6,582 bases of DNA, from the NCBI GenBank assembly GCA_902478945.1, contig CABSMX010000103.1:1-6582 (forward strand). The letters run 5' to 3'. This DNA comes from an uncultured Collinsella sp. (GTDB lineage: Bacteria; Actinomycetota; Coriobacteriia; Coriobacteriales; Coriobacteriaceae). The notes under the pieces were generated by a model. That model had not been told where the DNA came from. It saw nothing but the letters and a program-made list of their open reading frames with translations, and made no database searches. The stretch's first letter is position 1, and each line of letters starts with the position of its first letter. Both the position numbers and the translations under genes were made by a program. This document shows, one piece after another, positions 1 through 6,536 of the stretch.

Positions 1-41
1 CAGCGTAGTCTCGTGGGCTCGGAGATGTGTATAAGAGACAG
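1..41 (+). other. Untrimmed Nextera read-2 (i7 side) adapter
   Basis: Bases 8-41 match the 34-nt Nextera transposase read-2 adapter exactly, ending in the 19-bp Tn5 mosaic end at 23-41 (AGATGTGTATAAGAGACAG). Bases 1-7 (CAGCGTA) are the last seven bases of the reverse complement of an i7 index TACGCTGC, which from memory is Illumina N721. This is synthetic library sequence, not genome, and genomic DNA begins at about 42. The minus-strand reading frame of the adjacent gene passes through it without a stop. Confidence 0.97.
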
Positions 42-672
42 GCATAACGACCGCCCCTAGGACACTTACGATAATCGCTGCCGAGCCGGTGGGCATACTG
101 GGTGTGATCCAGCTTGTGGCGGCTTGCGGCCAGTCGATCTTGACTAGTGCAAGCTCGGCCAAAAACGAGAGTCCTACCACGCCGACGAAGGCGATGATCC
201 AGCGTTCGGCACGCTTGTAGGAGTTCGTCATGAGCATCGCCATCGATACTGCCGCCACGATGACGCAGCCCGCACGCACGGGCAGCCCAAAGAGCATTTG
301 AAGGGCAATCGCGCCGCCCAGGACTTCGGCCATGGCGGTGGCGACCGTGGCTAGATACGCGCTGCCGAGTATCGCACGCCCGACGAGGCGGGGCAGGTGG
401 CGCGTCGTGGCCTCGGCAAGGCACATGCCCGTGGCGATGCCCAAGTGCGCCGCGTTGTGCTGCAGCACGATGAGCATAATCGTGGACAGCGTGACGATCC
501 ACAGCAGCGCGTAGCCAAACTGCGAGCCGGCGGCCATATTGGAGGCCCAATTGCCCGGGTCGATAAAGCCAACGGTCACGAGCAGCCCAGGGCCGATATG
601 CCGTGCAATGTCCAGGCCTCCGTGACCGCCGGTGCGCCGGGAACCAAAGTGTTGTTTGAGATGGTTGATCAT
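42..672 (-). CDS. mntH: NRAMP-family divalent metal (Mn2+/Fe2+) transporter, N-terminal half only
   Basis: An inner-membrane, probably proton-coupled importer of Mn2+ and possibly Fe2+. The frame starts at ATG 672-670 behind a good ribosome binding site (AGGAGC) and runs 210 codons to the left adapter with no stop, about half of a usual NRAMP of 400-plus residues. TM1 carries the metal-binding DPGN motif at residues 38-41 (in GFIDPGNWASN). TM2 is about 54-75, followed by HLGIATG at 76-82. TM3 is about 100-124, with the conserved AE at 115-116. TM4 is about 134-149 and TM5 about 156-177. The last visible residues, GAVVM at 206-210, are the TM6 A-x-x-M metal site, where the family normally continues with PHN. 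Retention of DPGN and AxxM favours a Mn2+/Fe2+ transporter over the Mg2+-type NRAMP relatives. Residue 113, usually the Asp of the TM3 D-x-A-E motif, is Ala. The truncation is technical. The family is certain; the symbol is by homology only. Confidence 0.93.
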
Positions 673-677
673 GGTGC

Positions 678-683
678 GCTCCT
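678..683 (-). promoter_or_regulatory. Ribosome binding site of the NRAMP gene
   Basis: Read on the minus strand, AGGAGC lies five bases before the ATG at 672. This near-consensus Shine-Dalgarno at good spacing fixes the start codon, and the next residues (MINHLKQHFG) form the short cytoplasmic N-terminus expected before NRAMP TM1. Confidence 0.8.
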
Positions 684-708
684 GCGTGCCGTTTGCTTGA
701 CGCCGCAA

Positions 709-737
709 AGGATACCCGTTTTAGGCTCAAAAGTTAA
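709..737 (-). promoter_or_regulatory. Candidate promoter of the NRAMP gene
   Basis: On the minus strand a -35 like hexamer TTAACT (complement of 737-732) and a -10 like hexamer TATCCT (complement of 714-709) are separated by exactly 17 bases, each matching four of six consensus positions. Transcription would start near 702, giving a leader of about 30 nt before ATG 672 that contains the AGGAGC site. The call rests on consensus matching alone. Confidence 0.4.
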
Positions 738-748
738 CCAAGACTAAC
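721..748. promoter_or_regulatory. Candidate DtxR/MntR-type metalloregulator operator
   Basis: The stretch contains TTAGGCT at 721-727, GTTAACC at 733-739 and CTAAC at 744-748. TTAGGCT and AGACTAA (741-747) form an imperfect inverted pair, and GTTA (733-736) with TAAC (745-748) form a second one. These half-sites resemble the TTAGG/CTAA style of actinobacterial DtxR/IdeR operators. The stretch covers the candidate -35 of the NRAMP promoter, the expected place for metal-dependent repression. No single clean palindrome is present, so this is only suggestive. Confidence 0.28.
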
Positions 749-794
749 AAAATTGTTGTATTTGAATAGGATGGTGAAAGGGGATTGCCGAAAT

Positions 795-851
795 GTCTTG
801 ATCTGTAATAACTAGGGATGGAAATGGGGCCTAGGTGTTACAGATCGAGAC
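795..851. repeat. Palindromic unit 1 of the array
   Basis: The arms at 795-810 and 836-851 are inverted copies matching at 14 of 16 positions, with a 25-base spacer. This is the most degraded unit: the left arm reads TGTAATA where the others read TGTAACA. Confidence 0.88.
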
Positions 852-874
852 AGGAAGAAATGGTCCTATGGAAA

Positions 875-931
875 ATCTCGATCTGTAACAGCTGACCGCC
901 AAAACCGGCCCTTCGTGTTACAGATTGAGAC
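875..931. repeat. Palindromic unit 2 of the array
   Basis: The arms at 875-890 and 916-931 match at 14 of 16 positions, with a 25-base spacer rich in C and A (CCGCCAAAACCGGCCC). Each arm matches its outside neighbour better than its partner: 836-851 against 875-890 and 916-931 against 955-970 both match at 15 of 16, as expected if the array grew or was homogenised in offset steps. Confidence 0.9.
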
Positions 932-950
932 ATTCGGAACCGTCTCTCAA

Positions 951-1015
951 AAACATCTCAATCTGTAACAGTTAGGCGTCGAAATGGGGTCTTCCTGTTA
1001 CAGATTGAGATGTTT
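951..1015. repeat. Palindromic unit 3 of the array: perfect 21-bp inverted repeat
   Basis: Bases 951-971 and 995-1015 are perfect reverse complements over 21 bp (core ATCTCAATCTGTAACA) around a 23-base centre. As RNA or a DNA cruciform it would form a long stem, but the stem is A/T-rich and no T-run follows, so it does not look like an intrinsic terminator. It is the freshest-looking unit and lies nearest gltB. Confidence 0.95.
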
Positions 1016-1071
1016 GAAACGGTGAGCATACGGGCCGAACTTGGGGCCCTTGTTGTCGCCCTTGAGGTCGG

Positions 1072-1137
1072 CGGTGTCCACTCGTGGGGCGTGCGTTACG
1101 CGATTGTTTCGAAACGGGTGGGAAACACAGCGGGCCG
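1072..1137. repeat. Possible decayed partial copy of the array
   Basis: An ordered series of short words echoes unit 3 with small gaps: GGCG, TGGGG (1085-1089), GTTAC (1095-1099), GATTG (1102-1106), then GTTTCGAAACGG (1106-1117) and CGGGCCG (1131-1137). In unit 3 the order is GGCG, TGGGG (985-989), GTTAC (997-1001), GATTG (1003-1007), GTTTGAAACGG (1012-1022), CGGGCCG. The offset drifts between 94 and 100 bases and no left arm is visible, so this may be a relic or chance. Confidence 0.3.
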
Positions 1138-1183
1138 GCGATACTCCTACTATGCCTACTCAACTGACTGTCTAATATCTAGG

Positions 1184-1188
1184 GGAGG
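1184..1188 (+). promoter_or_regulatory. Ribosome binding site of gltB
   Basis: GGAGG, within the purine-rich run AGGGGAGGA (1181-1189), lies six bases before ATG 1195. It fixes the gltB start and leaves a 20-residue propeptide ahead of the catalytic cysteine, as is common in bacterial GltB. Confidence 0.85.
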
Positions 1189-1194
1189 ATCGCG

Positions 1195-4100
1195 ATGCAG
1201 GCAGATTCCGCTCAGCAGCAGGGCCTTTATCGCCCCGAATTCGACCACGATGCATGTGGCATCGGCGCGCTTGCCGATATCAACGGTGAGCGCCATCACC
1301 AGATTCTGGACGACGCGCTGTCCATTCTGGTCAACTTGGAGCACCGCGGCGGGACGGGACTCGAGAAGAACACCGGCGACGGCGCCGGCATCCTGTTCCA
1401 GGTTCCGCATCACTTTTTTCGCAAAGAGGCTCAAAAGTGCGGCCAGATTCTGCCGGCAGAGGGCGACTATGGCGTGGCCATGCTGTTCTTCCCGCAGGAC
1501 GACAAGGGCGTAGAGGATGCCCGCCGCGTGTTTGAGGAGGGCTGCGCCGAGGCTGGCGTGCCGCTGCTCTTTTGGCGCGAGGTGCCGGTCGACCCGCACG
1601 ACCTGGGCGAGACAGCCCGCGCCTGCATGCCCACTATCCTTCAGGCCTTCCTGGGCCGACCGGACGACACGCCCGCCGGCGATGCCTTCGAGCGCCGTCT
1701 GTATGTGTGCCGCCGCACCATCGAGAAGAAGGCCGATGCCGAGTTTGCCCTGCGCGACAAGATCTTCTACGTGTGCTCCATGAGCTCGCGCACTATCGTG
1801 TACAAGGGCATGCTGGTCGCCACGCAGATGCGTCGCTTCTTCATCGACCTCAACGACGCCGCCGTCAAGACGGCCGTGGCGCTCGTCCACTCGCGCTACT
1901 CCACCAATACCACGCCCAGCTGGGAGCGTGCACACCCCAATCGCTTTATCATCCACAACGGCGAGATCAATACCCTTAAGGGCAACGTCAACTGGATTCG
2001 TGCCCGCGAGCCCAATCTGTATAGCCCCGTGCTGCAGCACGATCTTGAGCGCGTGATGCCCATCATCAACCGCGAGGGTTCCGACTCCGCGATTCTGGAC
2101 AACGTGCTGGAGTTCCTGGTCATGAACGGTCGCCCGCTCACGCGTGCTGCCTCCATGCTGCTGCCCGAGCCGTGGGACCACAACGACAGTCTGAGCGAGG
2201 AACGCCGCGCCTACGATGCCTACCAGTCCATGCTCATGGAGCCGTGGGACGGCCCGGCGGCCATCGCCTTTACCGACGGTCGCACGCTGGGCGCCGCCCT
2301 CGACCGTAACGGCCTGCGCCCGGCTCGCTACTATGTGACGCGCGACGGTCGCTTTATGCTGGCAAGCGAGGTGGGCACCATCGAGGTGAGCCCCGAGAAC
2401 ATCCTGACGAGCGGCTGTCTGGGGCCGGGCCAGATGCTCGAGGTCGACTTTGCCCGCGGCCGCGTGATCTACAACGACGAGCTGCGCGCCCGTTACGCCA
2501 AGGAAAAGCCCTACCGTGATTGGATTGCCGAGGAGACGCTGACCGTTGCCGCGCTCGATGAGCCCGTTGCGGCAACGCCCGCCGAGGACGCCGAGGTGCC
2601 CGCTGCCGTGCGTATGGCCAAGCTCGGCTACCACTGGGATGATGTTGACGAGGTCGTGCGCCCCATGGCCCAGCAGGGCAAGGCCCCGCTCGCCTCGATG
2701 GGCATCGACGCACCGCTGGCCTGCCTGTCCAAGAAGACGCGTTCGTTCTTTGACTACTTCTATCAGCTGTTCGCCCAGGTTACGAACCCGCCCATCGATG
2801 CCCTTCGCGAGCACATGGTGACTTCGACCACGCTCTACCTGGGCAACCACGGCAACCTGCTCGAGGACTCCCGCACGGCCTGCCAGCTGGTGCGCTTGGA
2901 GCGCCCGTTGCTCAACGAGGAGGAGTTTGACCGCATCTGCGCCATCGACCGCGTGGGCTTTAAGACCCGTCGCTTCCGTGCCGTCTACCGCCGCGATGCC
3001 GGCGAGGGCGCGCTGCAGGCTGCGCTCAAGCAGCTTGCAGAGGACGTTGAGGCTGCGGTCCGCGACGGCGTGAACATCGTGGTGTTGAGCGATCGTGCCG
3101 CTGCGGGCGAGGTGCCCGTGCCGTCGCTGCTTGCCGTGGGCTGCGTGCACAATCACCTGATCCGCGCTGGCGTGCGTACCTTTGCCGACATCGTGGTGGA
3201 GTGTGGCGACGCCGTGTCCCCGCACGACTTTGCGGCGCTGGTGGGCTACTCCGCGAGCGGCATCTATCCGTACAACGCGCATGCGTGCATTCGCGACTTG
3301 GCGGCGCACGGCGATCTGGACGTGACAGCCGAGCAGGGCATCGCCAACTACAACAAGGCCGCGACGGCGGGCATCGTCTCCATCATGTCCAAGATGGGCA
3401 TCTCCACGGTGCAGAGTTACCATTCGGCGCAAATCTTCGAGGCCGTGGGCTTTACGCCGGAGTTCGTCAACGCGTACTTTGCCGGCACGGTGAGCCGTGT
3501 GGGCGGTATGGGCGTCGAGGACGTTGAGCGCGAGCAGAATGAGCGCTATGACGCCGCGCTCGCCATCCTTAAGAGCCCGGCTCCCGATCAGCTGCCCACA
3601 CTGGGCCTGACGAAGTGGCGCCCGCTCGGCGGCGAGGATCACCTGATCGACCCTCAGACCGTCTACCTGCTGCAGACCGCCTGCCGCGAGGACAGCTACG
3701 ATACCTTTAAGGAGTACAGCGCCCGCCTGCACCGCACCGGTCGTGCCGTGCGCCTACGCGACCTGCTTGACTTTGACGACAACGGCCGCACGCCGGTTTC
3801 GCTCGACGAGGTGGAGCCCGCGCTCAACATCGTCCGCCGCTTTAACACCGGCGCCATGTCGTACGGTTCCATCAGCAAAGAGGCACACGAGTGCATGGCC
3901 ATCGCCATGAACCGCCTGCACGGTCGTTCCAACTCGGGCGAGGGCGGCGAGGATTCGCGTCGCGAGACCCCGCTGGCCAACGGTGACTCCAAGAATTCCG
4001 CCATCAAGCAGGTGGCAAGCGCGCGCTTTGGCGTGACGAGCCGCTACCTGTGCAGCGCCTTCGAGATTCAGATCAAGATGGCCCAGGGCGCCAAGCCCGG

Positions 4101-5871
4101 CGAGGGCGGACACCTGCCCGGCAAGAAGGTCTACCCCTGGATTGCCGAGGTCCGTCAGTCCACGCCCGGCATCGGCCTGATCTCGCCTCCGCCGCACCAC
4201 GACATCTACTCCATCGAGGACCTGGCGGAGCTGATCTTTGACCTTAAGAACGCCAACCCCGGCGCACGCGTGTCGGTCAAGCTGGTCAGCGAGGCCGGCG
4301 TCGGCACCATCGCCACCGGTGTGGCCAAGGGTGCTGCAGACAAGATCTTGATTAGCGGCCATAACGGCGGCTCGGGTGCCGCGGCGCGCGATTCCATCTG
4401 GCATGCGGGCCTGCCGCTGGAGCTCGGCCTTGCCGAGGCCCAGCAGACGTTGCTGCAAAACGGCCTGCGCTCACGCGTGGTGCTCGAGGCCGACGGCAAG
4501 CTCATGGACGGCACCGATGTTGCCGTCGCCTGCCTGTTGGGCGCCGAGGAGTTTGGCTTTGCGACCATGCCGCTCATCTCCATGGGCTGTCTCATGCAGC
4601 GCGACTGCCAGCAGGATACCTGCCCGGCCGGCATCGCTACGCAAAACTGCCGCCTGCGGCGTGGCTTCCGCGGCAAGCCCGAGCACGTCGAGCGCTTTAT
4701 GCTCTTTGTTGCCGAGCAGCTGCGCGAGGTCATGGCGAGCCTGGGCTTCCGCACCATCGATGAGATGGTCGGCCATCCCGAGTGCTTGCGCCAGATCGAG
4801 GTCCCGGGCAACCGCAAGGCCAATCTGCTCGATCTGTCGCCCGTGCTGGCGAGTGCGACCTGCGAGTTCGGCGCTCATATCCCGGGTGCCGACGGTCGCC
4901 ACTTCCTGCCGCAGATGGCCGCGGACAGCGAGCTCGACAAGACGCTCGACTCCACGTTGTTTGTACCCTATACGGCCGATGCCCGTGCGCACCTGCGTCC
5001 GATTCGCTTCCGCGCCGATATCGCCAACGTCAACCGCTGCGTGGGCACCATCCTGGGCAGTGCGGTGACCAAGGCGCATCCCGAGGGCCTGCCCGCCGGC
5101 TCCATTACCATCGATTGCGATGGTTCGGCTGGCCAGAGCTTTGGCGCCTTCCTGCCGCGTGGCATTACGCTCAACGTGTGCGGCGACGCCAACGACTACT
5201 TTGGCAAGGGCCTTTCGGGCGGCGAGGTGTCGGTGCGCCCCAACCCGCATGCGACCTACAAGTTCGATGAGAACATCATCGTGGGCAACGTTGCGTTCTT
5301 TGGCGCTACGAGTGGCCGCGGCTTCATTAACGGCCTGGCCGGCCAGCGCTTTGGCGTACGCAACTCCGGTGCCACGGTGGTGGTCGAGGGCTGCGGCAAC
5401 CATGGCTGCGAGTACATGACGGGAGGTCTGGCTCTCATCCTGGGCGAGGTCGGGCAGAGCTTCGCTGCCGGCATGACGGGTGGCGTAGCTTATGTCTTTG
5501 ACCAGTACGGCACGCTCGATGCCCGCGTGAACCGCGAGAGCGTTGAGCTTAAAGCCCCGACGGCCGGCGAGCTGGCGCAGATTCGTGCGCTCATCCAGGA
5601 GCACGTGGACGCGACGCAGAGCCCGCGCGGCATTAAGCTGCTCTACAGCTTTGAGACGATGAGCAAGCACTTTGTGAAGGTCATTCCGACCGAGTACGAG
5701 CGCGTGCTGGCGATTGTCGCTGCGGCCGAGGCCGTGGGCAAGACGCATGCACAGGCAGAGGAGCTGGCGTTTGACATTGTGACCGGTCGCGCGAGCGCCG
5801 CGGATGTCGCTCGCTTCGATGTCGCGGGCGGCGCTGCCAGCTCTGTTGCTTCGACCAAGAAGGAGGCGTAA
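1195..5871 (+). CDS. gltB: Glutamate synthase (GOGAT) large subunit
   Basis: A cytoplasmic enzyme subunit that takes the amide nitrogen of glutamine and reductively transfers it to 2-oxoglutarate, making glutamate. The gene is complete at 1558 residues, slightly longer than the usual 1,480-1,520. The class II glutamine amidotransferase domain (about 21-420) begins at Cys21 in DHDACGIG, which should become the N-terminal nucleophile after removal of 20 residues; it contains HSRYSTNT and HNGEINT (254-260). An Ala/Glu-rich linker (about 454-468) leads to the central domain (about 470-790). The FMN/2-oxoglutarate domain (about 830-1230) has GAMSYGSIS at 886-894, GEGG motifs and a 3Fe-4S cysteine set C1132-x5-C1138-x4-C1143. 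The C-terminal beta-helix domain (about 1280-1490) has GATSG and GCEYMTGG. Some normally conserved positions differ: SGHNGGSGAA replaces the usual SGHDGGTGA, and the Fe-S segment reads RDCQQDTCPAG. The last 25 or so residues are an Ala-rich tail. gltD follows after five bases, so the two form an operon. Confidence 0.98.
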   Translation: MQADSAQQQGLYRPEFDHDACGIGALADINGERHHQILDDALSILVNLEHRGGTGLEKNTGDGAGILFQVPHHFFRKEAQKCGQILPAEGDYGVAMLFFPQDDKGVEDARRVFEEGCAEAGVPLLFWREVPVDPHDLGETARACMPTILQAFLGRPDDTPAGDAFERRLYVCRRTIEKKADAEFALRDKIFYVCSMSSRTIVYKGMLVATQMRRFFIDLNDAAVKTAVALVHSRYSTNTTPSWERAHPNRFIIHNGEINTLKGNVNWIRAREPNLYSPVLQHDLERVMPIINREGSDSAILDNVLEFLVMNGRPLTRAASMLLPEPWDHNDSLSEERRAYDAYQSMLMEPWDGPAAIAFTDGRTLGAALDRNGLRPARYYVTRDGRFMLASEVGTIEVSPENILTSGCLGPGQMLEVDFARGRVIYNDELRARYAKEKPYRDWIAEETLTVAALDEPVAATPAEDAEVPAAVRMAKLGYHWDDVDEVVRPMAQQGKAPLASMGIDAPLACLSKKTRSFFDYFYQLFAQVTNPPIDALREHMVTSTTLYLGNHGNLLEDSRTACQLVRLERPLLNEEEFDRICAIDRVGFKTRRFRAVYRRDAGEGALQAALKQLAEDVEAAVRDGVNIVVLSDRAAAGEVPVPSLLAVGCVHNHLIRAGVRTFADIVVECGDAVSPHDFAALVGYSASGIYPYNAHACIRDLAAHGDLDVTAEQGIANYNKAATAGIVSIMSKMGISTVQSYHSAQIFEAVGFTPEFVNAYFAGTVSRVGGMGVEDVEREQNERYDAALAILKSPAPDQLPTLGLTKWRPLGGEDHLIDPQTVYLLQTACREDSYDTFKEYSARLHRTGRAVRLRDLLDFDDNGRTPVSLDEVEPALNIVRRFNTGAMSYGSISKEAHECMAIAMNRLHGRSNSGEGGEDSRRETPLANGDSKNSAIKQVASARFGVTSRYLCSAFEIQIKMAQGAKPGEGGHLPGKKVYPWIAEVRQSTPGIGLISPPPHHDIYSIEDLAELIFDLKNANPGARVSVKLVSEAGVGTIATGVAKGAADKILISGHNGGSGAAARDSIWHAGLPLELGLAEAQQTLLQNGLRSRVVLEADGKLMDGTDVAVACLLGAEEFGFATMPLISMGCLMQRDCQQDTCPAGIATQNCRLRRGFRGKPEHVERFMLFVAEQLREVMASLGFRTIDEMVGHPECLRQIEVPGNRKANLLDLSPVLASATCEFGAHIPGADGRHFLPQMAADSELDKTLDSTLFVPYTADARAHLRPIRFRADIANVNRCVGTILGSAVTKAHPEGLPAGSITIDCDGSAGQSFGAFLPRGITLNVCGDANDYFGKGLSGGEVSVRPNPHATYKFDENIIVGNVAFFGATSGRGFINGLAGQRFGVRNSGATVVVEGCGNHGCEYMTGGLALILGEVGQSFAAGMTGGVAYVFDQYGTLDARVNRESVELKAPTAGELAQIRALIQEHVDATQSPRGIKLLYSFETMSKHFVKVIPTEYERVLAIVAAAEAVGKTHAQAEELAFDIVTGRASAADVARFDVAGGAASSVASTKKEA
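5860..5866 (+). promoter_or_regulatory. Ribosome binding site of gltD, inside gltB
   Basis: AAGGAGG overlaps the last gltB codons (Lys-Glu-Ala, stop 5869-5871) and sits ten bases before ATG 5877. Ribosomes ending gltB would cover this site, which favours coupled translation and matched amounts of the two GOGAT subunits. Confidence 0.85.
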
Positions 5872-5876
5872 GTGCC

Positions 5877-6536
5877 ATGGGCAAGCCCGGTGCTTTTCTT
5901 GATATCGATCGCGTGACCCACGAGCTTCGCCCCGTGGAGGAGCGCAGCCATGATTTTGATCCGCTGTACGTGGAGCTCGATGACGACGCACGTCGCGCCC
6001 AGGCGAGCCGCTGCATGATGTGTGGCGTGGCGTTTTGCCAGATGGGCGCGAGCTTTGGCAAGGCACGCCCCAGCGGCTGCCCGCTGCACAACCTGATTCC
6101 CGAGTGGAACGAGCTGGTGTACCGCGGTCGCTGGGATGAGGCTGCCGAGCGCCTGTCGCTCACCTCGCCCATGCCCGAGTTCACGAGTCGCGTGTGCCCG
6201 GCGCTGTGCGAGGCCGCGTGCAACTTGGGTTCGGTCGATGGCCAACCCACGACGATCCACGATAACGAGCGTGCGATCAGCGACCATGAGTGGGCAAATG
6301 GCGGTCCGCGTCGTTTTGAGCCGGCAGGGGAGGGCGCACCCACGGTTGCCGTGGTGGGCTCCGGTCCTGCTGGTCTGGTGGCGGCATGGGAGCTTGCGCG
6401 TCGTGGCGCCCGCGTGACGGTGTTTGAGCGCGACGACCGCCCGGGCGGTCTGCTCATGTATGGCATTCCCAACATGAAGCTCGAGAAGTCCGTGGTCGAG
6501 CGTCGCGTGGCGCTCATGCGTGAGCTGGGTATTGTC
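5877..6536 (+). CDS. gltD: Glutamate synthase small subunit, N-terminal part only
   Basis: The NAD(P)H-oxidising subunit of GOGAT, which feeds electrons through FAD and 4Fe-4S clusters to GltB. Only 220 genomic residues are present, out of nearly 500 in the family. The N-terminal Fe-S domain has C46-x2-C49-x4-C54, then C68-P-L, then C107-x3-C111-x3-C115 (VCPALCEAAC). The 13 residues between C54 and C68 match the longer spacing I recall for Firmicutes-type GltD, not the short C-x3-C-P version. The FAD Rossmann motif GSGPAG is at 161-166, followed by RPGGLLMYGIPNMKLEK. The start is set by AAGGAGG ten bases upstream. The reading frame continues for six codons (LSLIHI) and a TGA at 6555-6557, but those come from the Nextera adapter and are not part of the protein. 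Confidence 0.97.

Larger units (their letters stand above)
795..1034. repeat. Tandem array of three 80-bp palindromic units (six alternating 16-bp motifs)
   Basis: A 16-bp motif, consensus TGTTACAGATYGAGAY, occurs six times in strictly alternating orientation: 795-810 (minus), 836-851 (plus), 875-890 (minus), 916-931 (plus), 955-970 (minus), 996-1011 (plus). Successive starts are 41, 39, 41, 39 and 41 bases apart, so the period is exactly 80 bp with a half-period near 40. The spacers differ in sequence but keep their length (25 bases inside a palindrome, 23 between palindromes) and often contain GAAAYGG-like cores, as at 821-827, 857-863, 981-987 and 1016-1022. The rightmost motifs are best conserved and the leftmost (TATTACAGATCAAGAC on the minus strand) is most diverged. 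It resembles a REP/BIME-like or multi-operator array. It is not a CRISPR, because the repeats are short and inverted. Confidence 0.93.
673..1194. other. 522-bp divergent intergenic region between the NRAMP gene and gltB
   Basis: No convincing gene lies here. From left to right it holds the NRAMP ribosome binding site and candidate promoter/operator (678-748), a more A/T-rich stretch to about 794, the 80-bp palindromic repeat array (795 to about 1034), a GC-rich stretch with a decayed repeat-like segment (about 1072-1137), and the gltB leader with its ribosome binding site. Both flanking genes point away from it, so neither 3' end nor a terminator is expected. I could not find a convincing gltB promoter: TAATAT at 1173-1178 is too close to the ribosome binding site and lacks a -35. 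Confidence 0.85.

Noticed and set aside
42..672. Mg2+-type NRAMP relative
   Set aside because: As I recall, that branch has changed metal-site residues; here both the DPGN and AxxM motifs are intact, favouring Mn2+/Fe2+ transport.
332..747. Plus-strand frames at 332-514 and 397-747
   Set aside because: They are antisense to the NRAMP coding sequence, whose motifs (DPGN, AE, AxxM) and ribosome binding site are clear.
951..1015. Intrinsic terminator
   Set aside because: The stem is long and perfect but A/T-rich with a 23-base loop and no T-run. Both flanking genes are transcribed away from it, so there is no transcript end to terminate.
795..1034. CRISPR array
   Set aside because: The regular spacing is superficially similar, but repeats are only 16 bp, alternate in orientation, vary between copies, and no cas gene is present.
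1173..1178. TAATAT as the gltB -10 box
   Set aside because: It would place the transcript start inside or past the ribosome binding site, and no -35 like hexamer lies 16-18 bases upstream.
1010..1513. 167-codon plus-strand frame starting at the repeat and overlapping the gltB start
   Set aside because: It has no clear ribosome binding site, overlaps gltB out of frame for over 300 bases, and its second half is Arg/Ser/Ala shadow sequence.
1156..3732. 858-codon open frame on the minus strand opposite gltB
   Set aside because: It is a shadow of the strong third-position G/C bias of gltB. The translation is His/Arg/Val/Ala-rich with no recognisable domain, while the plus strand encodes an unmistakable GltB.
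4471..6066. 531-codon minus-strand frame across the gltB end and gltD start
   Set aside because: Same bias effect. It crosses two well-supported genes and their junction without any domain or ribosome binding site.
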